DNA of 64,000 nt from Melitaea cinxia (GCF_905220565.1 NC_059406.1:16777314-16841313), one strand, 5' to 3'; counted from the first letter of the stretch, positions 30,691 to 41,707 are shown. Program-made: numbers and translations. Notes: generated by a model not told the origin, from the letters alone.

Positions 30691-30920
30691 ATTTATATTT
30701 TTAATATTTTTTCTGTCTGTCTGTCTGTCTGTCTGTTTGTTCCGGTTAATCTCTAAAACGGATGGACCGATTTTTACGCGACTTTCAATGGCAGATAGCT
30801 GATGTAATATAGAGTAACTTAGGCTACTTTTATTTTAGAAATATTTTTATTTTGTAACTCTACAAGGTGAACACAATTTTTTAAAATCCTACGCAGACGA
30901 AGTCGCAGGCACAGCTAGTC
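30691..30920 (+). mobile_element. REP-K 3' two-thirds
   Basis: A TCTG pentamer run, CTCTAAAACGGATGGACCGA, GGCAGATAGCTGATGTAATA, closing AAGTCGCAGGCACAGCTAGT. The 5' third is replaced by the REP-M-like sequence, so this is a chimera. Confidence 0.65.
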
Positions 30921-31595
30921 ATAAATATATTATAACAATATTTACTCACAGTAGAGCCAATAAACGATTATCCGGATTCAATCAAACAGAAAACGTAATT
31001 GTCGTATTTCATACAGCAAGCACATTTTGCTTTCTCTTGAAACACGTCGAGCTGCTTGTGTAACACCGATGCCGTTTACAGGGTATGTCGTAATATTTCG
31101 ATTAAATGCTATCCCGGGGGGCCATTTGTCCGGGATTGTGCGGGATCCAAGGCTTAAACGGTTCCACTATTGTGGACCGATGTCCGGTAACTTAACAGAA
31201 CTCGCTATTACAAACTGTAACGATTTAATAACGATCTCTTTAGAACGAAATGTGCAACGCGTGTCGGGTTACTGTTTGTTATGGGGCTATTTTAAACGGT
31301 CGAACATTTTAGCTGTCGTTTTAAAATATTTAAGTATTAATATTTAATATAATGTTATGTGCCAGTTTTCCTAACTGCATGTAGTTAGTACTTATTCTCC
31401 AAAAAACAGATAACGGAAATTGCGTAGTTTTTCTACCGCTCCATTTTTTTTTCGTCTTCTCAGATATCTAAATATTTTAGTACCCAGGGTTTTAAAAGAT
31501 ATTTTGTATTTTATAAGTACAATATATAAAAAATACAACAAGCTTAAAATCTTTACTATAAATTTTCGGTAAGTTTTCGTGTCCAATTCTAAGTA
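30921..31595. other. Unassigned, partly GC-rich sequence
   Basis: 31040-31270 is GC-richer and free of repeats. A plus-strand frame of 106 codons (31027-31347) crosses it, but the product has no domain, signal peptide or composition bias that would support a gene. Confidence 0.4.
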
Positions 31596-32048
31596 ATCTA
31601 CAATACAATACAATACAATACAAATACTCTTTATTGTACACTATCAGAGAAAAATTTTACACCGTAAAAGAAAATATAGACATGTACAAAAGGCGGTCTT
31701 ATCGCTAAAAGAGCGATCTCTTCCAGACAACCTCTAGCATGAAAAGGACATGACTAAAGAATTAGACGGCATGGAGGTGTACATACATAATATATACATA
31801 TAATACGTAAATATACATACAAACACATACACATATATATACATATACATACATACATACATATATATATACATATACATATATACACATACACACATAC
31901 ATACACATATATATATCAAATATATATAAACATAATATATAAAGAATATGAAAATACGAATATACATACGACAGAAGAGAGGAAGGACCGCTAAAGTCAT
32001 TGTCAGTAATATTTGTAGTAAATTAAATTTATAAACTTATAATGTGAC
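31596..32048 (-). mobile_element. 3' UTR and tail of the CR1/Jockey-like LINE
   Basis: Downstream of the ORF stop on the minus strand. Contains an ATAC/ATAT microsatellite (31780-31930), the motif GATAAGACCGCCTTTTGTAC, CAATAAAGAGTATTTGTATT and a (TTGTA)n tail at 31600-31622. A related 3' end occurs at 58600-58735, confirming this as element sequence. Confidence 0.8.
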
Positions 32049-34568
32049 TCATAAGTTTAAATAGTGTTTCTTTAAGTAACTTTTAAAAGTGTCTAGTGAT
32101 TGTGCCCGCCTTATATTTACGGGTAAAGCATTCCACAACCGAACAGCCTGTACCGAAAAAGAGTTAGTATAAAAAGAAGAAGTATGAGAAGGAATTTTAA
32201 GAATAAGATTATTATCCGATCGAAGAGACCGATCGTGACAGTTTGATAGTAGCTCAAAGCGCTCTTTTAAATAGGAAGGCGTCTTTGGATTAAACAGTAC
32301 GCAGTAGAGAAGTGAAAGAATGTGAGTATTCCGGCGAAGTCGAATTGAGAGCCACCCGAGCTTTTTGCGAAACTCAGAAATGTGGTCATATTTCCTAAGT
32401 CCAAATATGAAGCGAATAGAAAGGTTTTGAATACGCTCGAGTTTATTTAATTGATCTTCCCTGAGGTCGAGGTAACAGGTGTCGGCATAGTCGAGAATAG
32501 GAAGAAGGATGGATTGTGCCAACGCAATTTTGGTGGGAATTGGCAAAAGATTTCGTAACCTACGAATGGAACTAATAGCAGTAAACATTTTACGACTAAT
32601 TTCCATAATCTGTGAATTCCAGGTCAAATTTTGGTCAAAAATAATACCTAGATTTTTTACTTCAGAACTATAAGGAATAACATTGTTGTTAAATATAACT
32701 GATGGCAAAAGAGAGTGATCCAAACGACGAATCAAATGGTGGCTGCCAATAATAATAGCTTGACTTTTCACAGGATTTACTTTTAGACCAAATGAGTTAC
32801 TCCAATTAACAATTTCACTTAAGTCGGAGTTAATTGAGTTAATTGTATGGTGAATATCATCTAACCTAGAATGCGCATAAATCTGTAGGTCGTCTGCATA
32901 CAAGTGGTAGAGAGAAGAGATACGGGAAGTTACATTATTAATAAAAGCTGAAAATAGCAGAGGCGATAGAACGCCTCCTTGAGGTACACCGGCATTGACG
33001 GTCAGCCAATCAGAATATGAGTCCTGAACTCGAACCCGCTGACGGCGACCGTATAAATAGCTATGAAACCAGCCAATTACCGATGAAGATAAGTTAAGGG
33101 AATTAAGAACCGCCAGCAGAATGTCAAAGTCTACCGTGATGAAGGCATTACTAAAGTCTAGTAACGTCAAAACCGTGAGTTTCTGGCCGTCCATAGCCTG
33201 TCTGATGTCATCAGTAATCTTGACCAAAGCAGTAGTCGTACTATGACCCGCTCTGAAGCCGGATTGAAAACGATTTAGAAGGTTGTTTGAACAAAAGAAA
33301 GACTCAAGTTGATGGTATAAAATTCGTTCTAAAACTTTAGAGAGGAACGGGACAATGGAAATAGGACGGTAATCACTGTATGAAGAGGGATTTCTTTTTT
33401 TTGGAAGTGGGATTATTTGGGCATCTTTCCATGGGGAAGGAAAAGTCATAGTCGCAACTGAGTTATTGAAAATGGATGTTAAGACAGGAGTGACATAATC
33501 AATAACAGGGATAATCATTTTCCGGCTAATGCTATCAGAACCAACAGCATCAGACTTTATGGCTAAAATATTCCTCTTAACATCTCCCTCGGTTAATTGG
33601 CTAAAAGAAAATGGGGAAAATGTGGAGTTTACATTGGCAGAAAGAAGAGAAATGGTATTGGACTTGATAGCATTATCAATAGCATCTGAAGAGGAGAAGT
33701 GATTATTTAGTGAATTTAGGTCAATATTATTTGAAAATGCATTTTGATTGTGTACTTTGCCGACTCCAAGTGTTTTTAAAAATTTCCAAATTCTAGAAGT
33801 ATTGCAGTCTTCTGTTACAGATGTGAAAATATGCCGTCGATGAGCATCTCTACAGAGTTTGTTGCAGCGATTCCGGATTATTTTGTAACGGGAATTGTTT
33901 TCAACTGTTGGATTTGACCTATATTTTGCTTTTGCTAAGTTTTTTCTCACTTGTAATGATTTGATTTCTGGAGTAATCCAGGGTGCAGGGAGATGTTTAA
34001 CGCGAATCCGTCGAATTGGAGCATGAATGTCGTACAGCTGAGTGAGTAAGGAGTTAAAGATATCGATTTGCTCATTAACCGACCTACCATCCGCAGCCCC
34101 CAACCAGTCAATTTTACCAGCATCTTCCCGTAAGTGTTCCAGATTCATTCCACCAAAATTGCGCTGCAGAAGTATTCTCGCCTTTGGCTTAGGAGGTTTG
34201 ATTTTATATGAGAGGAAAAGAAGATCATGATAGGAGAAAGCAAGTGCAGGACATTGACCATGTTTCAGAACATGTTCAATAGATGAAACAATAATTAAAT
34301 CTAGCAAGGAGGGAGCGCAATTTGGAAAGCAGTGAGTTGCAGTAAGAGGAAGAATATTTAAATTTGATCCATTAATAGCTGAAGTCAAACGCAATGTTCG
34401 AGCATCTTTTTTCAGCAAGCACGTATTGAAGTCACCCATTATCACAGTATGGCTGTATGTAGGAGAAAATTTGTCCAACAAATTTTCAAAGGATTGAAAG
34501 TAGTCAACGTTTTTTGAAGGACTATAGTACACGCCTAAAAGCAATTTTGTGCAAGAGAGGGTAACCAA
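32049..34568 (-). CDS. LINE ORF2-like endonuclease/reverse transcriptase, 5'-truncated
   Basis: 839 codons without a stop. The apparent first codon is TTG immediately after a TGA, and the protein begins inside the AP-endonuclease domain, so the true N-terminus is missing and no start is implied. Endonuclease residues visible: GDFN at 45-48, SLLDLIIVS at 87-95, SYHD at 112-115. Reverse transcriptase: YRPIS at 400-404, motif A LLDFSNAF at 469-476, GVPQGGVLSPLLFS at 527-540, catalytic YADD at 557-560. The C-terminal region has ERIQNLSIRFIFG near 711 and WNALPVNIRRA near 812. Motif A reads AFITVD where AFDTVD is usual. Domain order and C-terminal wording point to the CR1/Jockey side of non-LTR elements; the clade is unresolved. 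The gene would copy its own RNA at nicked target DNA. Without the first half of the endonuclease it should not be autonomous. The intact frame suggests a young insertion. Confidence 0.93.
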   Translation of the reverse strand: MVTLSCTKLLLGVYYSPSKNVDYFQSFENLLDKFSPTYSHTVIMGDFNTCLLKKDARTLRLTSAINGSNLNILPLTATHCFPNCAPSLLDLIIVSSIEHVLKHGQCPALAFSYHDLLFLSYKIKPPKPKARILLQRNFGGMNLEHLREDAGKIDWLGAADGRSVNEQIDIFNSLLTQLYDIHAPIRRIRVKHLPAPWITPEIKSLQVRKNLAKAKYRSNPTVENNSRYKIIRNRCNKLCRDAHRRHIFTSVTEDCNTSRIWKFLKTLGVGKVHNQNAFSNNIDLNSLNNHFSSSDAIDNAIKSNTISLLSANVNSTFSPFSFSQLTEGDVKRNILAIKSDAVGSDSISRKMIIPVIDYVTPVLTSIFNNSVATMTFPSPWKDAQIIPLPKKRNPSSYSDYRPISIVPFLSKVLERILYHQLESFFCSNNLLNRFQSGFRAGHSTTTALVKITDDIRQAMDGQKLTVLTLLDFSNAFITVDFDILLAVLNSLNLSSSVIGWFHSYLYGRRQRVRVQDSYSDWLTVNAGVPQGGVLSPLLFSAFINNVTSRISSLYHLYADDLQIYAHSRLDDIHHTINSINSDLSEIVNWSNSFGLKVNPVKSQAIIIGSHHLIRRLDHSLLPSVIFNNNVIPYSSEVKNLGIIFDQNLTWNSQIMEISRKMFTAISSIRRLRNLLPIPTKIALAQSILLPILDYADTCYLDLREDQLNKLERIQNLSIRFIFGLRKYDHISEFRKKLGWLSIRLRRNTHILSLLYCVLFNPKTPSYLKERFELLSNCHDRSLRSDNNLILKIPSHTSSFYTNSFSVQAVRLWNALPVNIRRAQSLDTFKSYLKKHYLNL

Positions 34569-36609
34569 TCAGGTCAATCTAGGTCTCAAAAAGATAATAA
34601 AATTCAAATAACTTACTCTTTCATGTCAGCATGGCTCAAGCCATCAAAATTCATCAACAAAATTGAAATACAACGCTTTGTTAATCAGTAATACATCATC
34701 TGTGTCAGTTTCATTTTTCATTCTATTTATTTCTAAAGTCAATTACCGAAATATTCAAACGCATCAAAAACAATAATAACCGAAAAGCCGAGTCCGTTTT
34801 CGTCACGCGAATCCATATTCCTTTCATTTTCGCGACAACCACCCCAATAATATTACTCATATTTCTCGAAAAAATCACGGAATCATCACTCTTATGGCGA
34901 TAGAAACACGTGTCATAATTGTACTCTTGAAATATGATCGATGCTTCAACTTACCGTCTGAACACTGCTAAAGAGGCTGAAACTAATGAGGGGACGGATC
35001 AAAGGAGTTGTAATTTTATTCCGAGTAATTTTAGAACAAATGGCCCGACTCATCGGACCCATCGCCGGATCTGTTGTGCGACCGATCCAGTTTCTCCTTT
35101 GATGTGTAATTCGGATGCGGCGGTGCTACGGTTAATTTGTAAATGTTTATTTACGTATACATTCTTTGAATCGATATGTTTATATCATACTTTTTCTATT
35201 TGATCCCTAATTAGTAACGTTATTATGAAAACAATTACGTTCCATAAATGAACCTGAAATTGTTTGTTTCGATAATATTATATATTAATATCATATTTAC
35301 TTTAATATATACAATAATTAACGTCCATATATAAATTCGAAGTATGTTAATACTATTTACTTAGATAAACATATTTTACTAGTTCATTGGTTAATCGAAG
35401 CAGTTTCTGTGGATTTTGTTAAGTATGTACTTACTTAAATATTAGCTGATGGTCGATCTATGGGAAGGACGTAGGTAATGACCGAGGCGTGAGAATTACG
35501 TGTTTAAATGAAGACACATTTTTTGGGTCGGAATCACCCCATCGACTCTAATGTCATGGGTGTTCATTGACTGCTTAACGTCAGGTCAAAACTTTGTTAT
35601 AGGATTCTAGAACATTATTAATTTAGTAACGTAATTACTGACAAAAGTCTCAGGTGTGTGGTTTTGTTAAATATAAGTAATTTAATAATAAATTCCTTAA
35701 TATTCAAGGTTGAACCGCTAAAATAATATTAAAATATTAATATAATTTACATCTAAACGAAGTAATCTTTCAGAAAAATTTACTGTTCAATGAACTTAAA
35801 ATTTATTTTCGAGTGTATTAAATATTTCGTAATGGTAAAATACTTAACGAGATTTATAATTAATATTTTAATTACATTAGAAGGAAGAAAAGTCTTACTG
35901 TAATCCAATAAATGTTTAACGTTTCTTCAGTTTTACATAAATCAGCATGAAATCGTTTGAATATTATTTAGCTAAGCTTAAGTTATTTGTTATTAAGATA
36001 TAATCAAAAAACTTAACCCCAAAATAATCGTAGTGAACGAAATAAAATTAAAGTTAAGCTTAAACAAATAGTAACCGTGAAATTTGCTTTCATTTATTTA
36101 AACAATAACAATTTCGTTTATAAAATTGTTCTTTTTATAACTTTAACGAGCGTTAACTTTTGTGAATAACGAAACCCGACGCTCCCGCCGAAACAGTGCT
36201 ATTTCTGTAAATACCCTATTAAGAGAGAGCATGTGATTAAACGTTAATGACTTAATTGATTAACGTTTAATTGAACAATTGTAATTAAATAAGCAATCGT
36301 GCTAATTATAATAACAATCAGTTCACAATTATGGAATTATATCGAATTATACTCATATTATGATCGAATTTTATTATTTCGTATAATAAAATCGGTCATA
36401 AATATTCAAGGGTACAAATTTTTGATCATCTTTGTTTTTTTTTTTTGATAATTAATTTAATATGTACGAATAATATTTAAATACTTATGCTACGATTAAT
36501 AGAAAACTTTTATTCTTGTTATATTTCTGGAGAGTATGATGTAAAGATGTGTGGATTTAGTGACGCTATATTTCATGCAAGATAATACCAATGTTTGTAT
36601 TAAAATGCA
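34569..36609. other. Longest stretch without a recognised element
   Basis: About 2 kb with no repeat family. 34990-35130 is GC-rich (CCCATCGCCGGATCTGTTGT, TTCGGATGCGGCGGTGCTAC) inside an 89-codon plus-strand frame (34934-35203) with no recognisable features. 36235-36335 is dense in TAAT/ATTA cores, with an imperfect palindrome around AAACGTTAATG and TTAACGTTT. Candidate single-copy DNA. Confidence 0.4.
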
Positions 36610-37044
36610 GTTTTAATGTATGTTACCTCGGAAATTTTTACTTGGAGGATCGATTTCGATGTTTTTTTTAATCGATAGGTGGCACGTGTCATGTTATTCC
36701 GTTTAAATTTGATTAAGATCTGATAAGTACTTTTAGAGCTATCACTAATACTGCGTATTTACTTGACTATGTTTTGGTTGGTCTACACTGTATTATACTC
36801 GTACCTCATAACTTTTTACTGGTTTAACAGATTTTAATATTATTATTTTTTTAATTCGAAACCTCGTGCTTGTCATATAGTCCTATTTGAATTTAATCGA
36901 GGTTGACTACTTTTTGAGTAATCTTAGATAACATGTTTTTACTTGAATATTTTTTCGTCTACCCTCGTTTGGACTCTCTATTACTTGACGATGTAATTGA
37001 ATTCTTTTTTTTTCTTTTTGTTTGCGAGCAAACATGATTATTTT
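36610..37044 (+). mobile_element. HINE, 5'-eroded
   Basis: TGTATGTTACCTCGGAAATT, a repeated core (TCATGTTATTCCGTTTAAAT and TCATATAGTCCTATTTGAAT), CGATGTAATTGAATTCTTTT, hairpin GTTTGCGAGCAAAC at about 37020. The 5' ACCGACTTC end is gone. Confidence 0.68.
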
Positions 37045-37059
37045 TTTAAAGGGTATTTG

Positions 37060-37222
37060 AAGAGTTTCTTGTCGATTCTTCTCTGCAGAATCTTCATTCC
37101 AAATCGGTGGTAGCTTCACTCTTAACCATTCTTAATAATTTAATTTGTAAAATGACGATTCGAAGGTGCCCTCGAAGTGTATTTGAATATAGTTATTTTG
37201 AAATTGATTTTGATTTTGAGCA
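37060..37222 (+). mobile_element. LINE-G 3' end
   Basis: TGAAGAGTTTCTTGTCGATT, TCTCTGCAGAATCTTCATTC, CGGTGGTAGCTTCACTCTTA, TTTAATTTGTAAAATGACGA, then GATTTTGATTTTGA. The 60-codon frame here is not a gene. Confidence 0.7.
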
Positions 37223-37789
37223 ATTAAGAAAAACATTTTGCAATTTAAATTTTGAGCAGGAATATACATCCGATCATTATCAATGTTAACTGTGAACGAA
37301 CGAAAACCAATACGAAACTAAAAAAAATGTGTTTCAATAGCGTTTTAAAGCATTGTAACATCTTAAATCTAGTTCTTTGTGATGTATCTTGAGAGATCTA
37401 TTGTTATTTACTTTTTCTTACTCAAACCACGTGCTAGGGTGAAATCGTGCAAATCAGAGACCGCGAAATATAAATCTTACATTGTGACATTTTGTGCAGA
37501 CAGAGTCGCTTGCAAAGTGTTCTGATATTTCCAGCTGCGGTGGAATTTCCCTTGAATTTAAATGTTTCGAGGTCGTTTAAATACAAACTTTCTTTCGTCG
37601 TGTTTGGTCTTGACATTTAAACTTTTGTGATCCAGTGCAATTGTTCCTTAGAGAAGAAACGGGGTGGACATTTTCCCTGATCAGATATGCTTTGATTAGA
37701 TGGATCAATAGTTGCAATATCTTCATAAGTAAGCAGAGTTTGAGTTTGATTGGGGTAAAACTCGATTTGGTTGTATGTTGTTTGTGTGT
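37223..37789. other. Unassigned sequence
   Basis: Nothing recognised. Confidence 0.45.
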
Positions 37790-37962
37790 ATGTTCGTGTA
37801 GTGACTAAGGTGGAGCTCCAGGGGGGATTGGGGGTAGGATTGATAAGCGCTTGCGATGTTTCTGATGTTGCAGGCGTCTATAATCTACGTTAGTCGCTTA
37901 CCATCAGGTAAACCGAACACTTGTTTGCCGACCTAGTTTTATAAAAATAAATACTATATAAG
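37790..37962 (+). mobile_element. REP-C 3' part
   Basis: AGCTCCAGGGGGGATTGGGG, AAGCGCTTGCGATGTTTCTG, AGTCGCTTACCATCAGGTAA, ACTTGTTTGCCGACCTAGTT then TTATAAAAATAAATA. Confidence 0.68.
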
Positions 37963-38149
37963 AACTTAACAATATACATACATACATATTTTAGAAAGAG
38001 GTAAAATGGTTAGATGGAATGGAGCTACAAGCTTGCCCCGCGATTTTACTCACGCTAATTTGAAAAAAAAATGTTAAATATTATATATTGCTCGGTAAAA
38101 CGAATATCCATCACAAAAATAATTATTCAATTCGAACCAGTAATTTCTA
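37963..38149. other. Unassigned sequence
   Basis: Nothing recognised. Confidence 0.4.
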
Positions 38150-38220
38150 AGATTAATGCGTTTAAAAGAACAAACAAACAATTTCTTTAGCTTTATAATA
38201 TTCAATTATAAATATATAAA
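38150..38220 (-). mobile_element. REP-M fragment
   Basis: Plus-strand AACAAACAAACAATTTCTTT and AGCTTTATAATATTC is the reverse complement of the REP-M 5' end. Confidence 0.45.
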
Positions 38221-38564
38221 TAATTTCTAGTTTTGTACTTTTATCGATTTAGTAATAGCTTAGTGATATAATTAAGATTTCAAATATATTCAATATCTAT
38301 AAAACATCTCTTGAAGAAATCAAATACCTACATATCTCGTATAGAGGTTAAGATTACTTTGAACTCAAAGTAAATACAACAGGGATCACATCAATATTTA
38401 TTAATATTAACTATTTGCATATAATTAGCAACTAATATAGTGTCGAAGTTCATATCGACTGAGATAAATCAATCAAGATTAGATCCGTATTGACATGTTC
38501 GGGATGAATTTGCTGTTAATTATTTTAGTAGAAAGTGGAGATGATCTGTTGTGTATAATGAAGC
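38221..38564. other. Unassigned AT-rich sequence
   Basis: Nothing recognised. Confidence 0.4.
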
Positions 38565-38852
38565 TGTGTGGCTACGGCAGTAAAGAATATAGCCACCCTC
38601 TCTCTTCCTGAGGCTGTCGCAAGAGGCTACTTATGTATACTACACAAACATTATGTACACACAGTTGTGTGTACATAATGTACCCCTACCACCTTGGAAC
38701 TTAAAAAGCCGGCCGAAGGCATTATAACCATCCGACTGTTGGCTTTGAAATACACAGGCCAAAGACGGGCAGCAGCGTCTCCGGTGATTTTATTCGCGAA
38801 CTTGTGGAGGTCTATGTCCAACAGTGGCCTATATTAAGCTGAAGTGTGACTA
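38565..38852 (+). mobile_element. RTE-d with a palindromic replacement
   Basis: GTGTGGCTACGGCAGTAAAG to GTCCAACAGTGGCCTATATT. The segment that should read AAGGGATAACACAGTTCC is replaced at about 38628-38686 by a palindrome-bearing sequence. A second deletion removes the GCGACAAAGCC...TTCACG block (junction near 38788). Confidence 0.75.
38648..38681. repeat. Perfect 16+16 bp palindrome
   Basis: ACATTATGTACACACA, a GT spacer, and its exact reverse complement. It lies inside an RTE-d copy. Confidence 0.9.
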
Positions 38853-38881
38853 ATGACTTCCAGAAGAAAAAGATTACTAAC

Positions 38882-39305
38882 GAATCAAAATCAAAATCAA
38901 AATCAAAAATAGCTTTATTCAAATAGGCTCCAAGAGCACTTTCGAATCGTCATTTTACAAATTAAAACTTTAAAAATAAATTATTATTTTTGTAAAAGTG
39001 AAGCTACCACCGATTTGGAATGTAGATTCTGCAGAGAAGAATCGGCAAGAAACTCCGCAGTTACTCTTTTGAAAATAAATATAAACTGTGTTTTAGTACA
39101 AAATTAGAAACATGTTGCATGAAATACAGCGCCACTAAGTCCACACATCTTTATCAACTATGTAATCCTGCACTGAGTAATAAGCTTTAACTATTAATTT
39201 TTTTTAATAAAAACTTTAAATTTATGTTAAGACAATTCCAAAATCGTTTGTGGTATTTTATTATACATGCGAATACCATGACCCAGAAAGATCATAGACT
39301 ATACC
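38882..39305 (-). mobile_element. LINE-G 3' end, longest copy
   Basis: Starts with four AATCAAA-type units (the tail), then the plus-strand wording ATAGCTTTATTCAAATAGGC, TCGTCATTTTACAAATTAAA, GAAGCTACCACCGATTTGGA, AGAGAAGAATCGGCAAGAAA. It probably continues as 3' UTR to near ATACATGCGAATACCATGAC. No coding part is recognisable. Confidence 0.65.
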
Positions 39306-39504
39306 TATGAACCATTCAATAGTTATAATGAAGCCAGATATTAATTTTGACGTATTCTATTGTTTCACGTTTGACCCTCATTGGTTCAGCTCGGTTTCGT
39401 TTTAGTTAGGATACTACAAGTACACGCGCTTGTGCTATATTTAAAAATACTGGAAATTATCACCGCATCCAGATAGAAGAGTATCTACTATTATCCAAAG
39501 ACTT
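39306..39504. other. Unassigned sequence
   Basis: Nothing recognised. Confidence 0.4.
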
Positions 39505-39780
39505 TTAACTAAGCTAGAACACAGCGGGAAATTTGCTGTTCAATATATCGCGTAAATAGACTGACCTTAAAGAAGATTACAGCTAAATAATACTGCTTTG
39601 AAGCTATGCTGTGTTCCTGTTGGTGAGTAATGTGACTAGGGCTCCTGGAAGGGATTGGGGATAGGGTCGACAACGCGCTTGCGATGCTTCTGCTGTTGCA
39701 CATGTGTACAAGCTACGATAATCGCTTACCATCAGGTGAGCCGTACGCTTATTTACCGACCTAGTTATATAAAAAAGCTA
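39505..39780 (+). mobile_element. REP-C, near full length
   Basis: Collinear with 20895: ACAGCGGGAAATTTGCTGTT, GACCTTAAAGAAGATTACAG, TGTTCCTGTTGGTGAGTAAT, AATCGCTTACCATCAGGTGA, TTATTTACCGACCTAGTTAT, then ATAAAAAA. Confidence 0.7.
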
Positions 39781-40249
39781 TCTCATTATACGTAATTTGT
39801 CTTCACATGATGACATGTGTTATCCCATTAATAGATCAGGACCTATCGAGATGTGTTGACAGATGAGCCAGTCAGTCAGATAAGTTTGCGTGTGTAGACC
39901 GAGATCGGATGAAACTAATCATTATTAATTCATTACAAGACCCGGAGCGGCAATTTGTTAAATCGTCCGTGATTTATGTTTGGGTAAACGGTAGAATTGC
40001 TTCTGGACTTTCGGAAGCTGGAGCCGCAATATTACTTAGGTCGACTTTTTTGTGCTTGAACGTAATTTATCAGGGATTTTACGTTTGCGACTCACTGTAA
40101 TGCTTGGTAACAATTTTTTCTTCTTTGCGTTATCGAGATTAGAGTTATATGCGTTTTGCAATGTATATGAGTTAGACTTCAAATGTTGTGACTCTCCACA
40201 GGACCTCTGGTTACCTTAGTCACTATAGCAACACTATATTACTTGTATG
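39781..40249. other. Unassigned sequence
   Basis: A 63-codon plus-strand frame (39909-40100) ends in a hydrophobic stretch but has no homology I can name. Not called. Confidence 0.4.
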
Positions 40250-40487
40250 TATATTCCCTACTATGAGTAACGATCGCTATCAGGTATACATGATAACAAC
40301 CGGAACCAACGGCTTAACGTGCTCTTCGAGGCAAGGTGGGGAGACCCACAGGGACTGCACAAATACCCTGGCCACGCTAAAAATCTGCATGGCCAATACA
40401 AATGTTTGTCATGTACGGGGATCGGACCCGCAACCGCCAGCGCAACAGCCATAAACCAGTACTGTGACCGTTGCGCCAACACGTCGT
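40250..40487 (-). mobile_element. SINE-A, tail missing, head intact
   Basis: Minus strand: CGTGTTGGCGCAACGGTCAC (box A), GCGGGTCCGATCCCCGTACA (box B), through to AGTAGGGAATATA. The last 80 bp (RTE-like tail) are absent. The tRNA-like portion has an insertion between boxes, so it is not a functional tRNA. Confidence 0.8.
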
Positions 40488-40919
40488 TAATATATTGAAG
40501 TTACCTTTTGTCATCGAAAACCTTAAATATTATTATCTCGATATAAAATGAGACAATGACGCTATAGATAATACAAAACATGTGGAACCGATCACAGACA
40601 TATGTTCGATGCCTATAAATAAATTAATCATCGGTTCAACGAAGCAGAACGCAAAAATATTCATTAAAGCAGAAGATGTTACTTCCATTAGAAGCAATGA
40701 TTATTCAAATTACAAGTACCGTTATTTGTTAAGTCTATTATGCTCTGTCCAGCCTAGGCAATCATGTGCGAGCGTTTTACTGTAAAGTAGTGTAATACAA
40801 GAACAAATTTCAATGTCTCGAAAAATACCATCCAAATATGTATGTTTTTATACTGTACTTCTAAAGAAAATATATGAGTCTAGTATAAATAACGTGTGAA
40901 TAAAATGTATAATAATCGT
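40488..40919. other. Unassigned AT-rich sequence
   Basis: Nothing recognised. Confidence 0.4.
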
Positions 40920-40980
40920 GTGAATCCGCATCCGCCAGCGCTACAGCTACAAACCAGTGCTGTGACCGTTGTGTCAAGTA
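40920..40980 (-). mobile_element. SINE-A head fragment
   Basis: CGCATCCGCCAGCGCTACAG and AACCAGTGCTGTGACCGTTG, collinear with the head of the copy at 40250. Confidence 0.6.
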
Positions 40981-41129
40981 AAATTCGCTTTTAATTAGTT
41001 TAAGATTAGGTTTAATTATATAGATCACGATTTCTACACAAACATTTTTCTATATATTATAAATTGTCATACACATAATACTCTAAGAACGCACAGCAGT
41101 TGAACAAACAAATTTAACACCAAAATAAG

Positions 41130-41240
41130 GTTGACTAGCCGTTGGCGCAGTTTGTGGTGGCCCTGTTTTTGGTCCGATGGTCGCGGGTTCCGCTGGGATG
41201 TTTTCGCCGAGGCTGGGTGTAATATTTGTATTTTTTTTCT
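41130..41240 (+). mobile_element. SINE-F head
   Basis: GACTAGCCGTTGGCGCAGTT (box A), CGATGGTCGCGGGTTCCGCT (box-B region) and CGAGGCTGGGTGTAATATTT. The shared GTCTGGGTGTAATATAT at 11650 ties it to the first SINE-F. Confidence 0.58.
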
Positions 41241-41707
41241 ATATGTACGACTTCTATGTATATTTATCAACAAAAAAATATTTACTTGTAACTGTTGGTT
41301 TTTACCTATAACAAACATTACCTGCTTACCATAGGAACAGATGACCGTGTGTGTATATTATAAGATATTTATATATTAGAATAACTATTTTACTTTAATA
41401 ATACCTTTTTAAGTAATATTATTTAATTTACTTAATAAAATTTAAATATTCAATATCGACTTACGTTATGCTGAAAACACACGCTTCATATTCAAGCAAT
41501 TACAATAATTAGCTTATGTGGGCGTAGCACTACAGCTCCGGTTGAACTGAACAAGTGATGTTAAATTACGTGAAATTCGTCGAAATATTAATAATATTTC
41601 GTTACATTTTCATTAAAATTGCAACATTTTACCTGCATGTTACAAGATTATTAGTATGAGGAAATTTGAAAAAAAAAATCTGCTAAATATACACTCCACC
41701 ATCTCCC
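41241..41707. other. Unassigned AT-rich sequence
   Basis: Nothing recognised. Confidence 0.4.

Noticed and set aside
31027..31347. 106-codon plus-strand frame as a host gene
   Set aside because: Unique and fairly GC-rich, but with no domain, no neighbouring exon signals I can defend, and no composition support.
34042..34230. 62-codon plus-strand frame
   Set aside because: Antisense shadow of the LINE reverse-transcriptase ORF.
31600..34575. Target-site duplication for the long LINE
   Set aside because: Only AATCTA is shared by the two flanks; too short to claim.
40430..40487. tRNA gene on the minus strand
   Set aside because: Box A and box B are present, but the spacing and arms do not fold as a tRNA and the sequence continues into a SINE body shared by many copies.
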